NCBI GenBank assembly: GCA_951799445.1
Contig: OX637288.1
Span: 45,089,288-45,153,287, forward strand
From: Pseudisothecium myosuroides
Lineage: Eukaryota; Streptophyta; Bryopsida; Hypnales; Lembophyllaceae
Length of the DNA: 64,000 bases
Direction: 5' to 3'
Shown: positions 45,631 through 54,939 of the stretch, in pieces
Layout of the letters: each line of letters starts with the position of its first letter
How positions within the stretch are numbered: position 1 is the first letter of the stretch
Program-made: the position numbers and the translations under genes
The notes under the pieces: generated by a model
Database searches by the model: none
The model's input: the letters and a program-made list of their open reading frames with translations, nothing else
Told to the model about the DNA's origin: nothing

Positions 45631-45894
45631 CATATAAGCCCAGTGGGCAACTTTGTACTAATTGAAGTAATAAGACAGAACAGGAGGGATCTATTGTCTT
45701 GCCGATCATTGGTAAGCGGAAAAGGAGGACACCCCATTGGTGAAGACTAGTCAATCTTGAGAGAATCAATACGTGTGGAATTCTTACTATATCCCTCCTC
45801 ACCCACCGGGTCCACACGAAAGTGCAATTGCTACTTAGACCTGTAGCACCCTTGTCAAGTTTGCCCACCCACCGATACACACGTAAGGAGGCCC
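45631..45894 (+). mobile_element. Tourist-like MITE, tandem neighbour
   Basis: Intact relative of T2. Left end catataagcccagtgggc joins directly to the preceding copy; the right end is cacacgtaaggaggccc. The internal gccgatcattggtaagcgg palindrome is present. Confidence 0.75.
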
Positions 45895-46216
45895 TCACTG
45901 TCTCTTGTTTCACCCAACATTTCAGTTTTCCATGTGTGGGCCATGGATTCTGGTGGGCCTGCAGGTTCCAGGGGAGCGGACGAACCACGCTGGACATCTG
46001 CTGAACGGAGGGTAACCGCTGAGGTAGTTGGCAGGTATGGCAGTTGCAACCCCGGCTCCTTCCTCTTTTACTAAACTTGCGCTCCTCCGAAGACTTCGGC
46101 AGCCTCACTCCATTCCTTTGTTAGCCTCACTCCATTCCTTTGTTAGCATGTCTTAATTTACTCCCAATCTTAAGGAAGCTTATGAGCTACATCTTCTCTA
46201 CATCCATGGCCTACTG

Positions 46217-46978
46217 TTACAAGTCCTGCAGATAGGATGCAATACTCTTCTCTGAAGGGTTCCGTAGGGGAGGAGGCTTTGCATTTGCATTCGCAGTAGG
46301 GGACGAAGTTTGAGTAGGACCACACTCGATAAGAGACGCGTGGTACAGGGACAGAGCCTCTCGTAGATTAGCTCCTTGGCTTGTTCGGGTGATCTTATCT
46401 TCCAAGCAGGAGCTAGTCAGAATATGCTCTGAATATGCGGTGATAGCCACTGGAAGTTGAGCTACCTCGTAAGGATGGGCAAGTCTTCTCCTTGGAGGTC
46501 CTGTGCACTCTTTGCTTTTAGGAGATAGCTGAGTCTTCGGCTGATCTTCCACTGAATGAATCTTCCTGTGAATACGGGGCATTCTTCATTTGAATCCCGG
46601 TTAAGTTCTCTGAGATGTACTGTACTGTATGTTGCAAGTCTGATGATCAATTCGTCCTGCTGCATTCAATCTTTACATGACAGGATGTCGGACCTTGAAA
46701 TTCCTGCTCCTCGATTGCAGGTTGTTACCAAAATATGATCAACGCGATTTTTTGAAGTATCGTACTAGGCCTCTTGAAGATTTTGAAGCAAGAGATGCAT
46801 TCAAAGTCCCTTCAACTGACTGGTTGATTACTGCCTGGCACTCGTTCGGTAGAGTTTGCCTGGATTGTCGGAGGACTTTTGAAGCTTCATCGAAATAATC
46901 TTCCTTCAGACTCATTCTGGAAGCCCTTTCTAATTCGAGGAGGCGAAGAATATGGTCATCTCGACTCAGTAATGGTGA
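46217..46978 (-). CDS. candidate minus-strand gene, unknown protein (two coding blocks)
   Basis: Block 1 (46739-46978) reads a helical, charged sequence including RDDHILRLLELERASRMSL, DYFDEASKVLRQSRQTLP and NECQAVINQSVEGTL before a TGA. Block 2 (46217 to about 46560) reads HPYEVAQLPVAITAYSEHIL, LEDKITRTSQGANLREALSL and ends SEKSIASYLQDL with a TAA at 46217. Several GT and AG sites between them could join the blocks, but I cannot choose the junction. The order and helix-rich character would suit one protein, perhaps with MIT-like helices; that is a guess. It is a real but unmodelled gene or a pseudogene. Confidence 0.4.
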
Positions 46979-47329
46979 TTATGGCCACGCTTCTCATGGA
47001 ATACTTGGGGTCCGCAGATCTCCATTCTCAGCAACTGGATTATAAAAATCCCCTTTGACCTTGGGACTGATGAGCAGGAGACACGACAATCCATGGTATC
47101 TCAGCACCTTCTCCCACAGCGTGTCCCTTCGGTTTCGCTTCGTGGGTGTTGTGGCGTTGGTTGTAGGCATCCTGGTGGCCAATCTTGTGAACACAAGATC
47201 TGGACCAAAACCTACTGTATGCCCCAGCGCTGGAACATCCACAATGCAGGGCCCAAAGTTCTTCCGAGACCACAGCATAGTCAGACTTAATTGAGCACCA
47301 CCTCAAAAAAGGATAGAACACTGAATACC

Positions 47330-48508
47330 ATGACCAGAAGGAGGTCTCTGATTCTGTTCTCTCCAGGTTTGGCTGCGTTGCTGTGCAGCATGTTGATGAT
47401 GAGCGAGCTCGTGTATGGACAAAAGCAGACATCAGCGGCAACACCACCGCCTCGATGCCTATGGTGTACAAGCGAAAAAGCTCCTGACAAGGAAGCGCAT
47501 AAAACCCCTCAAGCCCTAGAAGCCTTGAAGATCTACCTGCAGCAATATGGATACTTGGACGCGAACCGGGGAGGAACAAGTCCAATTCTGAAAGAAATGG
47601 GGGATGCAATTGGGCTGCTCCAGAAAAGCATGGGACTCCCAGAGACGAAAAATTTGGATGCCGTCACTTACGCTGCAGTTGGGGAGCCGCGGTGTGGACA
47701 CCCAGACTACGTGCATAGCCGACAAAATTCATCACCTCCACGTAAATTGGCATCAGTCAATGTGATAAATGATCCGTCGGGTGGTTCCCGAGACACTGCA
47801 TTTTCAAACCACGGAAATCACGTGACTGAATTCCGAAGTCCAAGCAAGGCCGGCAAATTCGCCTACTTCTCTGGAAACCCAAGATGGAACTCCCGGTTGG
47901 AGCTCACATGGGCGTTGTCCACGTCGAAGGTGACGGAACGCTTATCACGAGACGACATTCGGTCGGCGTTCGTGCAAGCGTTTCGAGTGTGGGAAGTAGC
48001 GGTGCCGACGTTTCAATTCACCGAAGTCCAAGACTACGAAGCCGCAGATGTGAAAATCAGCTTCGTGTCTGGTCAGCATGGCGACTCCCAGAATTTCGAT
48101 GGCGTGTTGGGCATCATTGCCCACGCGTTCTCTCCAGAAGATGGCCGAGTTCATTTCGACGACGCAGAGTTTTGGTCCGTCGATGTGAGGTCGGACAAGG
48201 CCCCTCAAGCATTGGACTTGGCCACTGTGGCCATCCATGAAGTTGGCCATGTGATTGGGCTTGCTCACTCGCCGGTTCGCCAGTCGGTTATGTTTCCAAG
48301 CATTGCACCGCGTCACACCAAACGTGCCCTTTCAGAAGATGATGTCTACGGTGTCCGAATCCTATACGGGCTGGATCCTCTGCCTCCTGCTCCCAGTCCT
48401 AATCTAGCGATGAATCGTGCACATGCCGTGAGCTTGAACTGGAACTTTGTCATCCCCTCTCTGTTCTTGAATTGGATTTTTTTCATGAGAAAACACACAC
48501 TGCACTAG
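47330..48508 (+). CDS. MMP: matrix metalloproteinase (matrixin, MEROPS M10A), intronless
   Basis: A secreted zinc endopeptidase acting on extracellular or cell-surface proteins. The ATG at 47330 gives 392 residues; the frame is open 13 codons upstream but has no ATG there. A signal peptide is visible: RRR then a hydrophobic core to about residue 30. A propeptide with cysteine switch PRCGHPD is at 120-126; family consensus is PRCGxPD. The structural zinc/calcium region GQHGDSQNFDG...HFDD includes H250, D252, H265 and H275. The catalytic site HEVGHVIGLAH is at 303-313 and the Met-turn methionine at 321. There is no hemopexin domain, as in plant MMPs. A hydrophobic tail (about 373-386) followed by a short basic end suggests membrane or GPI attachment. 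Lack of introns is normal for plant MMPs. It converges with the SIS3 homologue. Confidence 0.95.
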   Translation: MTRRRSLILFSPGLAALLCSMLMMSELVYGQKQTSAATPPPRCLWCTSEKAPDKEAHKTPQALEALKIYLQQYGYLDANRGGTSPILKEMGDAIGLLQKSMGLPETKNLDAVTYAAVGEPRCGHPDYVHSRQNSSPPRKLASVNVINDPSGGSRDTAFSNHGNHVTEFRSPSKAGKFAYFSGNPRWNSRLELTWALSTSKVTERLSRDDIRSAFVQAFRVWEVAVPTFQFTEVQDYEAADVKISFVSGQHGDSQNFDGVLGIIAHAFSPEDGRVHFDDAEFWSVDVRSDKAPQALDLATVAIHEVGHVIGLAHSPVRQSVMFPSIAPRHTKRALSEDDVYGVRILYGLDPLPPAPSPNLAMNRAHAVSLNWNFVIPSLFLNWIFFMRKHTLH

Positions 48509-48761
48509 GGGAAGGTTTGAAGTACGTTGGCGCAGAAGTCAGGGATTATTGAATTCGAGAAAGCAGACTGAAGATCGATCGACATTCTAAAGGCAGATTA
48601 ACGTCTTCCAAGGCAGTTTTGATCACCGAATGACGATGCAAAGTAGATTTCTACATTATGACGGTCAGCACTCTTGTAGCAACTCCAAAATTTGGGCGTC
48701 GTTGACATGTAACAGAAAGAAAGAAAGAATGATGAAAGATGAAAGAAGGGCTGAATCTTTC
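48509..48761. other. 253-bp space between convergent stop codons
   Basis: Must hold the 3' ends of both the metalloproteinase (+) and SIS3 (-) transcripts. An 'agaaagaaagaaag'-type tract lies at about 48714-48750. The 3' UTRs may overlap. Confidence 0.6.
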
Positions 48762-51438
48762 TTAGCTGTTGTTTTGTCCATTGTTTGATCCATTAGTTGA
48801 GGTTTGCCTAACAGAACTTGAAGCCAAGTCACTCAGCGTCATAATGTGGGGACCTCCGGTACTTCTTGTTCTTGGAATGTCACTTTCTGATCTAGGTATT
48901 GAAACAACATGGGCAGCCTCGTGATGCAGATCACTCGCGTGATTGCTGGGAAAATGTCTTGAACGAGAAGGCACAAGACGAGGGACAGACGATAAGCTGC
49001 CGGACTGGTCAGGATCAAGGTCTGGAAACACTGAAGAACGACAGTGGGGACACTTCACATTGAGTCTCAGCCACGCGTCGATGCAAGCGACATGAAACGT
49101 ATGGGTGCAAGGAAGGGTTCGCACTTCGTTGCCCGTGTCGAAGTCATCAAGGCATATTGGGCATTGTGTCCAATTTTCAGAAACCCTTGGCAGAGAGAAT
49201 TTGTGTAGTCCTTGTATTGCTCTTTCCACCCTTTCCCTCTGCATGCAGATACAACACACACGAGTGACTCCAGAGATGACAATGCTGTAAACAATATGAA
49301 GGAAATCACCATTTCATTCTGAATTAGCTCTCGTAATGGATCTTCCTCAAATTTGTACCTGAGTTTGTTGTAGAGCGTGGGCATTGTGACCCTGGCCAAT
49401 CACAAAGCCCGGAGGGAAGGCTGCCAAATCGTTGGTTCGCATCATCACTGCATTCGTCCTCTGTCTGTTGGTCCACTCTGGGGACCGGATCATCTCTAAG
49501 AACACCTGAATTCTTGGAATACAACAGAACGAGGGTTATTCTTGCGACATCAGTGAACTATACAGTCTGTCGCATATGCAAGAGTAGGATATTTAGAAAA
49601 CTTCGGTGAAGAATCTTGCAATAATTTCCCAAGCCACCAGTCAAGTGAAGACGTGCTTGTGATAAGCTATACCTGGAACTCTGACATGGGACTTAAACCA
49701 GCAGGCTGCACTGCTAAATGAGACTGTCGTCTTAGAAGCCACTGCAAAAGTACATCAGCCATCAGAAAATTAGTTCACTTGGTTGATAAATTAGTCGTTA
49801 ACTTACATTAGCAGTTGGAATATTACTGAGAGCATTGATAGTTCAGGTCCTCAATTTTCACATATATATTACTCGAATATATTTCTCACATATAATATTC
49901 GTATACGAACCCTGCATAAGCAAATGCTATACGAAAATAATGCACGCTGTCCAAGTTGACCCAGGGATAAGCCAAGTTAGCAAAGTTCTTTGAGAGTCGC
50001 TACTTACTTTTCCAGTTGTGATACAAGCAAGGCACACCAGTCCACAGTAGCTAAAAACCAACCAAATGAGAAAACCCCATTTTTGTCCCTCTTCTGGCAA
50101 CTGCAAGCAATACAAAGAACTCTTAGTAGTTTTTTGAAATGGATGTTTTGAAAAAGGAGGATCTTCTTCTTTGCTTGAATGCCAAAAATCTAGGCATGAG
50201 GAGATTAGAGGCAAGTTTCACAATTTTAATTTCATTACCAATATCAAGCAATCTCCATGTATGACAATAAAAACATGAGGAACGGTCACATTTTAACACT
50301 CCCGTCATACGGAAACTCAAGGTGGCTTACACATTCTTGAGTGTCAGAGAACCACAAACTTCCGAGAATTGTCCACACCCATAGAAAAGGGTAGAAAAGG
50401 AAAGTTAATAGGGAGAGCACACATAAACGACCCTTGAATCGTAACATTCGCTCCATTTGCGTAGCTTCTCTGCAAAATTAGGAACAGGAGCTTCATCTGA
50501 GTGACAATTTGAGGGTTGACCAACCGCACGAGGAATGAGCAAAATGAAACTATCAGAATCAATACCCTAAAAAATGCGTAAGAATATTTAAGGCGCGTAA
50601 GGGGGGAGTAAGCAATGCAATTATTCTCGTGATTTCTGGAGGGGTAACCAGGGAGTTAAGAGATGAAATTGAGGAATTCACCAAGTGAATGAACACAAAG
50701 CCTATTATAACACGAAGCGAAAGCTTTTCCAAGACCTGTAATTAAATATACATGGGAAGACCCCAACATGAGATTTAATGGCCAATGTTTCCAGAATGAG
50801 CTCGAATAACATGCATGAGTTGAATGCTTACGGGCCCATTCCTGAAGCTAAACCACTGTCTATGAACATTAGTATCCGGAAGAGGAATACTGTTCCATAG
50901 TCGACCTGCAAAAACCATGTTGAACTCTAATCATTAGAATAATAGGAATATACTTGACTGCTATGCTACCCTCAGCACTCAAAGCAGGTCTTAGGAAATG
51001 CAGTTATCATATTATGACTTGGGGGAAATTTGAACAGTCAAATTCTCACTCACAGAACTGAATCATGAAGACACCAACATTTAACGAATCTCAAGATGCT
51101 GGAACTAGAGATATTACTTGGTTGACCAGACACGACGCAGAAAGAAACAAAGGTGACGAACCATACCACTATCCATATGTGTAGTGGGTGGCTACACTGA
51201 AGATATCGCTGCCAATTCACAAGTACAACGATCCTGCTCCCTTCGAGTTAAGGCTCCACAATCTGTTCTATTACATTCCGAATAAAGAGGCAAATATCAC
51301 AGATGCAAGCACGAGTACAAGCATTGAGGAAACAATGCTTGAGCCATTATGAATATTCTTAGACAGCAAGCAAAGAAACTCGAGTTATGAAGAGGATACA
51401 CACTGGTGGCGAGCATGGACAGAAAGAACCCATCGAAC
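48762..51438 (-). CDS. SIS3: RING-H2 E3 ubiquitin ligase, homologue of SIS3
   Basis: A membrane ubiquitin ligase; Arabidopsis SIS3 is a positive regulator of sugar response. Eight exons join with consistent phase: 51400-51438, 51167-51233, 50832-50905, 50331-50469, 50008-50100, 49673-49741, 49359-49505, 48762-49238. All introns are GT-AG. With the candidate start exon at 52859-52869 the protein is 371 residues, near SIS3's length. Family motifs in order: DGFFLSMLATSV, HPLHIWIVVDYGTVFLFR, YPFLWVWTILGSLWF, LPEEGQKWGFLIWL. Membrane segments lie at about residues 6-23, 35-54, 79-104 and 117-138. The RING-H2 is C239, C242, C257, H259, H262, C265, C276, C279. The following CPHCRSSVFPDLD is also as in SIS3. 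The tail is Ser/Arg-rich. Confidence 0.93.
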
Positions 51439-52858
51439 CTGCACAACAAACGATGTGCGTCATGAGTCTGTCATTTTTCGAATCGTCTCTAATAGAGAGT
51501 GAAACAAGTTCCCATTCGCAATATCTTCATAGTTGAGAGGCATCCCCAAGAAGCTAGATCAATCCGCATCCTCTCTATCATAAACCCTTACATCCTCAAC
51601 ACTCTTCTATCAGTGGACTCTTCTATCACTTCTGCTAAAACTGCTTTCTTGCCAAAACCTCATTGTCAACTCATCAGCAAGGTTACATCTCCAAAATCAC
51701 GATCGACTTAGAAAGTATGATTCTGAAGAAGTTTCTAATTGTATTCAGCTAGCACATTCTTTTACAAGGTCAGAGCTAGCTGCAGACCAAGGTGGAAGCC
51801 ACGTGTTTGACATTTTGCTTTCTCGATGGCTGCAATTCTTTAGGTCATTGAAGAGAATATCCTACAAATTCATTGCCACTGAGAGCAACGGTTTTTGCCT
51901 ACGACTCTCAGCTAACCAACCTGCTCGTAACATCCCAAACTAGGCGATTTTATCTAATGAAAGCTTGTTAGAGGTAGTCCTATCACCACCACTCCAGTAA
52001 GAGATTAGTAAAGCTTAATGAGGTGGAGGTTTGCGAAAGTCATCAATCTGTAACATTCAGGCACTACATGGAATTCACTACACATAAGGGGTGTCAGACT
52101 TTGTGATTCTCCCAGAACTCTAGACTTCATCAGGTATTTTAGGACGTCGGTTAGCGATTAGGCTGAGGAGAACCCTCTGCTGTGCAGAACTTCGATTTCC
52201 TTTTGCGAATCGCGAAGTATGACACTCCTACAGTTGAAATATTTGCCTAGATCGAAATTCCTTGTTGGCAGCAATTTGTCCACTCATTTACGACCTTGAT
52301 TGGTAATATAAACATGAAATGTTGCAAGGGCTGAACTCAATGATAACATCAATTCTGCCAATCCATTGTAGTGGAAGGTAGACATTCACTTACGATGTCA
52401 TCAGGGTAAGCTCCACTCTCCCAATTCCCTGAGGTCTATAGTTAAACTGGATTACTGGAAGTTCCATCTACGGTCACAGAAATGGAAGAAGCAAGAGCCC
52501 AGGGTAATCAGGCAATATGGAATTGTGAAAAATTCTAAAGCAGGACCTAAAGCTTGTCTTAAGATAAGACAATCCTGGACAATGATACATGGGGGCTAAT
52601 GAGCTTGAATGACCGAATCGCTCACGCAATCACGTATCACTAAGCAAACTATCAGAGGATAGCCACGAGGAGCTTTTCTTGGCGCACAACCTCCGAATGT
52701 GCTACACAAGCTGCTGTGACATCCACATAGGGCATTGTTTAATTACCTGGTTGAGGAGTTGCACATCCTTCATCCTTCCTTCTTGCATTGGATGCATTCA
52801 CCTTGACAACGACCCTGTGCACAATCCATAAAACCCTGGGAAAGGCTTTATAGTGTAC

Positions 52859-52869
52859 CAGAAATCCAT
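52859..52869 (-). CDS. SIS3: candidate first coding exon of the SIS3 homologue
   Basis: The minus strand reads ATGGATTTCTG then a GTACAC donor. Joined to 51438 it encodes MDFW before FDGFF. That fits the family N-terminus (VDFKWYDGFF in Arabidopsis SIS3) and keeps phase. The 1.4-kb intron and 11-nt coding part make this tentative; another start exon could exist. Confidence 0.4.
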
Positions 52870-53895
52870 TTCGATCAAAATATTGCTGCACTGAACGAGA
52901 TCAGAGCATGGAGCAGGCAGAGGGCCTCCTTTCCTCAAAGCGAGTCCACAAGTTGGACCGAGAATGCCGTAGCTCTAAACGTGCAGGGACCTGCCAGCAA
53001 GGGCAATTTACCAATTCAAGAACATCTTACACAGCTGAAATCAAGGTAACCCTAACTTCACCCTGAGATTCTCCGAACATTGCTCTCACTATAGTCCTTA
53101 AAACAAAATGCCCCGGACTCGAAGCGATTTTCCATATTATACATCTGCCAAGAAAATGGAAAATTCTTGTTGCCTCATTCTTTCAACTGTGTTTTTAATT
53201 CACTGAAACCAAGTGTTTTGACAGACTATGCTTCTAAGCTGTAAGGCCACATAGAAAGATTGAAAAATATTAGAATTATCACAGAACTAAAAATCAAAGA
53301 ACGAGAATATTTCGGTCTCCAACACTGCTACTCTCTTCTCAAAATGTTCTGGACTCTGTCCACTGTTTCCGCAGAATTAAATATTCTTGCTTCTCAAATA
53401 GAGTTTCTGACTGCATTTCCTCCATTCCTCTTTTTTTCAAAGACTCTGTTCTTGCAAAGATTGAAAGGCGTTAAGAAACGATCAAGTTATCATTGATCTG
53501 AAATGAGAGATGGAGAATGTTTCGATTCCAGGTAACACTGCTGCTGTCTTCTTTCGAGTAGAATCCTAACTCCACAAGACATTCACAAAGACTCAGAATT
53601 GTACCAGAATTTGAAGGTAAAGCCATCAATCAGTTGATCTGCCTCCCATGACTCCGATCCCTCCCACTTATAGATAATTCTTAAGCTATTTCGCAGAGTA
53701 GTGTGCCGCAAATTCAATCTGTCTTTCCATCTCCCGCAATAAAATTCCACTGAGATTAGGTCTACAATTTCCATGGAAATTAGGTCACGTTGTGAGAGGA
53801 GACATCAGACCCTCTCGCATCCTTTCAAGCCCCTCATCGCGTCCTTTCAATGTCTTGAGAGAGAATTGTGAGGGAACTCTGAGATGAAAGTAATT
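52870..53895 (-). promoter_or_regulatory. probable 5' UTR and promoter of the SIS3 homologue
   Basis: Mid-GC single-copy-looking sequence with no coding evidence. The transcription start is not identifiable. Confidence 0.35.
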
Positions 53896-53900
53896 TGACA

Positions 53901-54070
53901 TTTTTTTTTTTAAACAAATGGAAGAAACCATTGCATTAAAAAAAGAACCAGAACCAACAACCAAGCCGAGAGGCTAGCAAATGAAAAAAATAAGAGCCAA
54001 GAACCAATGACAACAAAAAGAGAGAAACTAAGTGACAAAACCAATGACAACAAGCTCAAAGAGGCTAGAT
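53901..54070 (-). mobile_element. LINE 3' tail (truncated), minus strand
   Basis: On the minus strand, a CT/GTT-rich segment ends gcaatggtttcttccatttg followed by a poly-A run (poly-T at about 53900 on +). This is the look of a 5'-truncated plant LINE 3' end. Its last bases resemble the tail inside the 60.9-64.0 kb satellite. Confidence 0.5.
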
Positions 54071-54126
54071 GAAAGAACACAAAAGGGGGCCCCTTTTATT
54101 CCGAATAATGGTGTCTCGTAATGTAA

Positions 54127-54470
54127 GGGAGGCAACCCATTTTTAACCATCTGCAGGGCAAGTTTCTTCACTGGGGAAATTTTCCCATGTGCGGAAGTAG
54201 ACTTCAAAAGGTTTCCATAATTTTCTAGATTTTTATTACTCAAAACATAATTAATGTGAATTTTTCATTGGAAGATTCTATTCCTCCCATACTAGTGATA
54301 TAGGGTTTGCTATTTCCGATCATGGGTTGAAAAGAAAATTGACCAAGGGGTGGTTGCAATGTTGAGAGTCTTGTAGCCAATCACAATGTGCCACAACTGC
54401 TTTGGGAACCGCACCATAATTAATCATTGTTCTTCTCATCCTTCACAGAAAGAGAATAGTCTCAAGTGGC
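54127..54470. mobile_element. second copy of the GGGAGGCAACCCATT TIR element, right end lost
   Basis: The left end gggaggcaacccattttt is intact. The body aligns with 20590-20900 (gaagattctattcctcccat, gaccaaggggtggttgcaat, cataattaatcattgttctt). It lacks the TTAA insertions carried by the 19172 copy. The right inverted repeat is missing after about 54470. Confidence 0.75.
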
Positions 54471-54474
54471 ATTC

Positions 54475-54935
54475 AAGCTCAATATCTTCCAAGAACTACT
54501 GCAGTAGCATTTCAGGATCGCATCTTGGACTTATAATTCGACCTTTCATGCCGCCACCTTTATCAATAAATTTCATTCTTTGCCTTCTTCGCAAAATAAG
54601 GACGATGCTTTGCGGAGCACCCAGAGGCGGCTTACGAGATTCAGGGTTGCGGGTTTGAGTAATTTTGGTGGACAGCAGACTTGTTGGGACTAATGCTTGA
54701 AGCCTTCGGGGTTATCAAATTATGCCCGTCAATTTGAAGAACAATGAACTCATTTTATTGTTGTTGCTCTAGGTTGTCTTTCAACAAAGGAGACATGACT
54801 AGAGTGTTTTGATTATGCTACTAGTAATTGAATCTATACATCAAATTAATCTGTACATCAAATGAATCTACATAGGAAGCTCAGTGGATTCCGGGGGCTT
54901 GTTCCAGTTGCGCAGCTTTGACATCCAGCCTTGTA
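54475..54935. other. intergenic or 3' flank of the 54940-57405 gene
   Basis: Nothing recognised; may contain the 3' UTR of the minus-strand small gene. Confidence 0.35.
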
Positions 54936-54939
54936 ATCT

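Noticed and set aside
45572..46108. 178-codon minus-strand frame
   Set aside because: It runs through the Tourist-like MITE and its termini; matching ORFs occur in the other MITE copies.
47040..47609. 189-codon minus-strand frame across the metalloproteinase start
   Set aside because: Antisense shadow; the plus strand has a signal peptide, cysteine switch and zinc site in one frame.
53260..53496. Plus-strand ORF in the SIS3 upstream region
   Set aside because: No motif and no splice context; chance ORF in mid-GC sequence.
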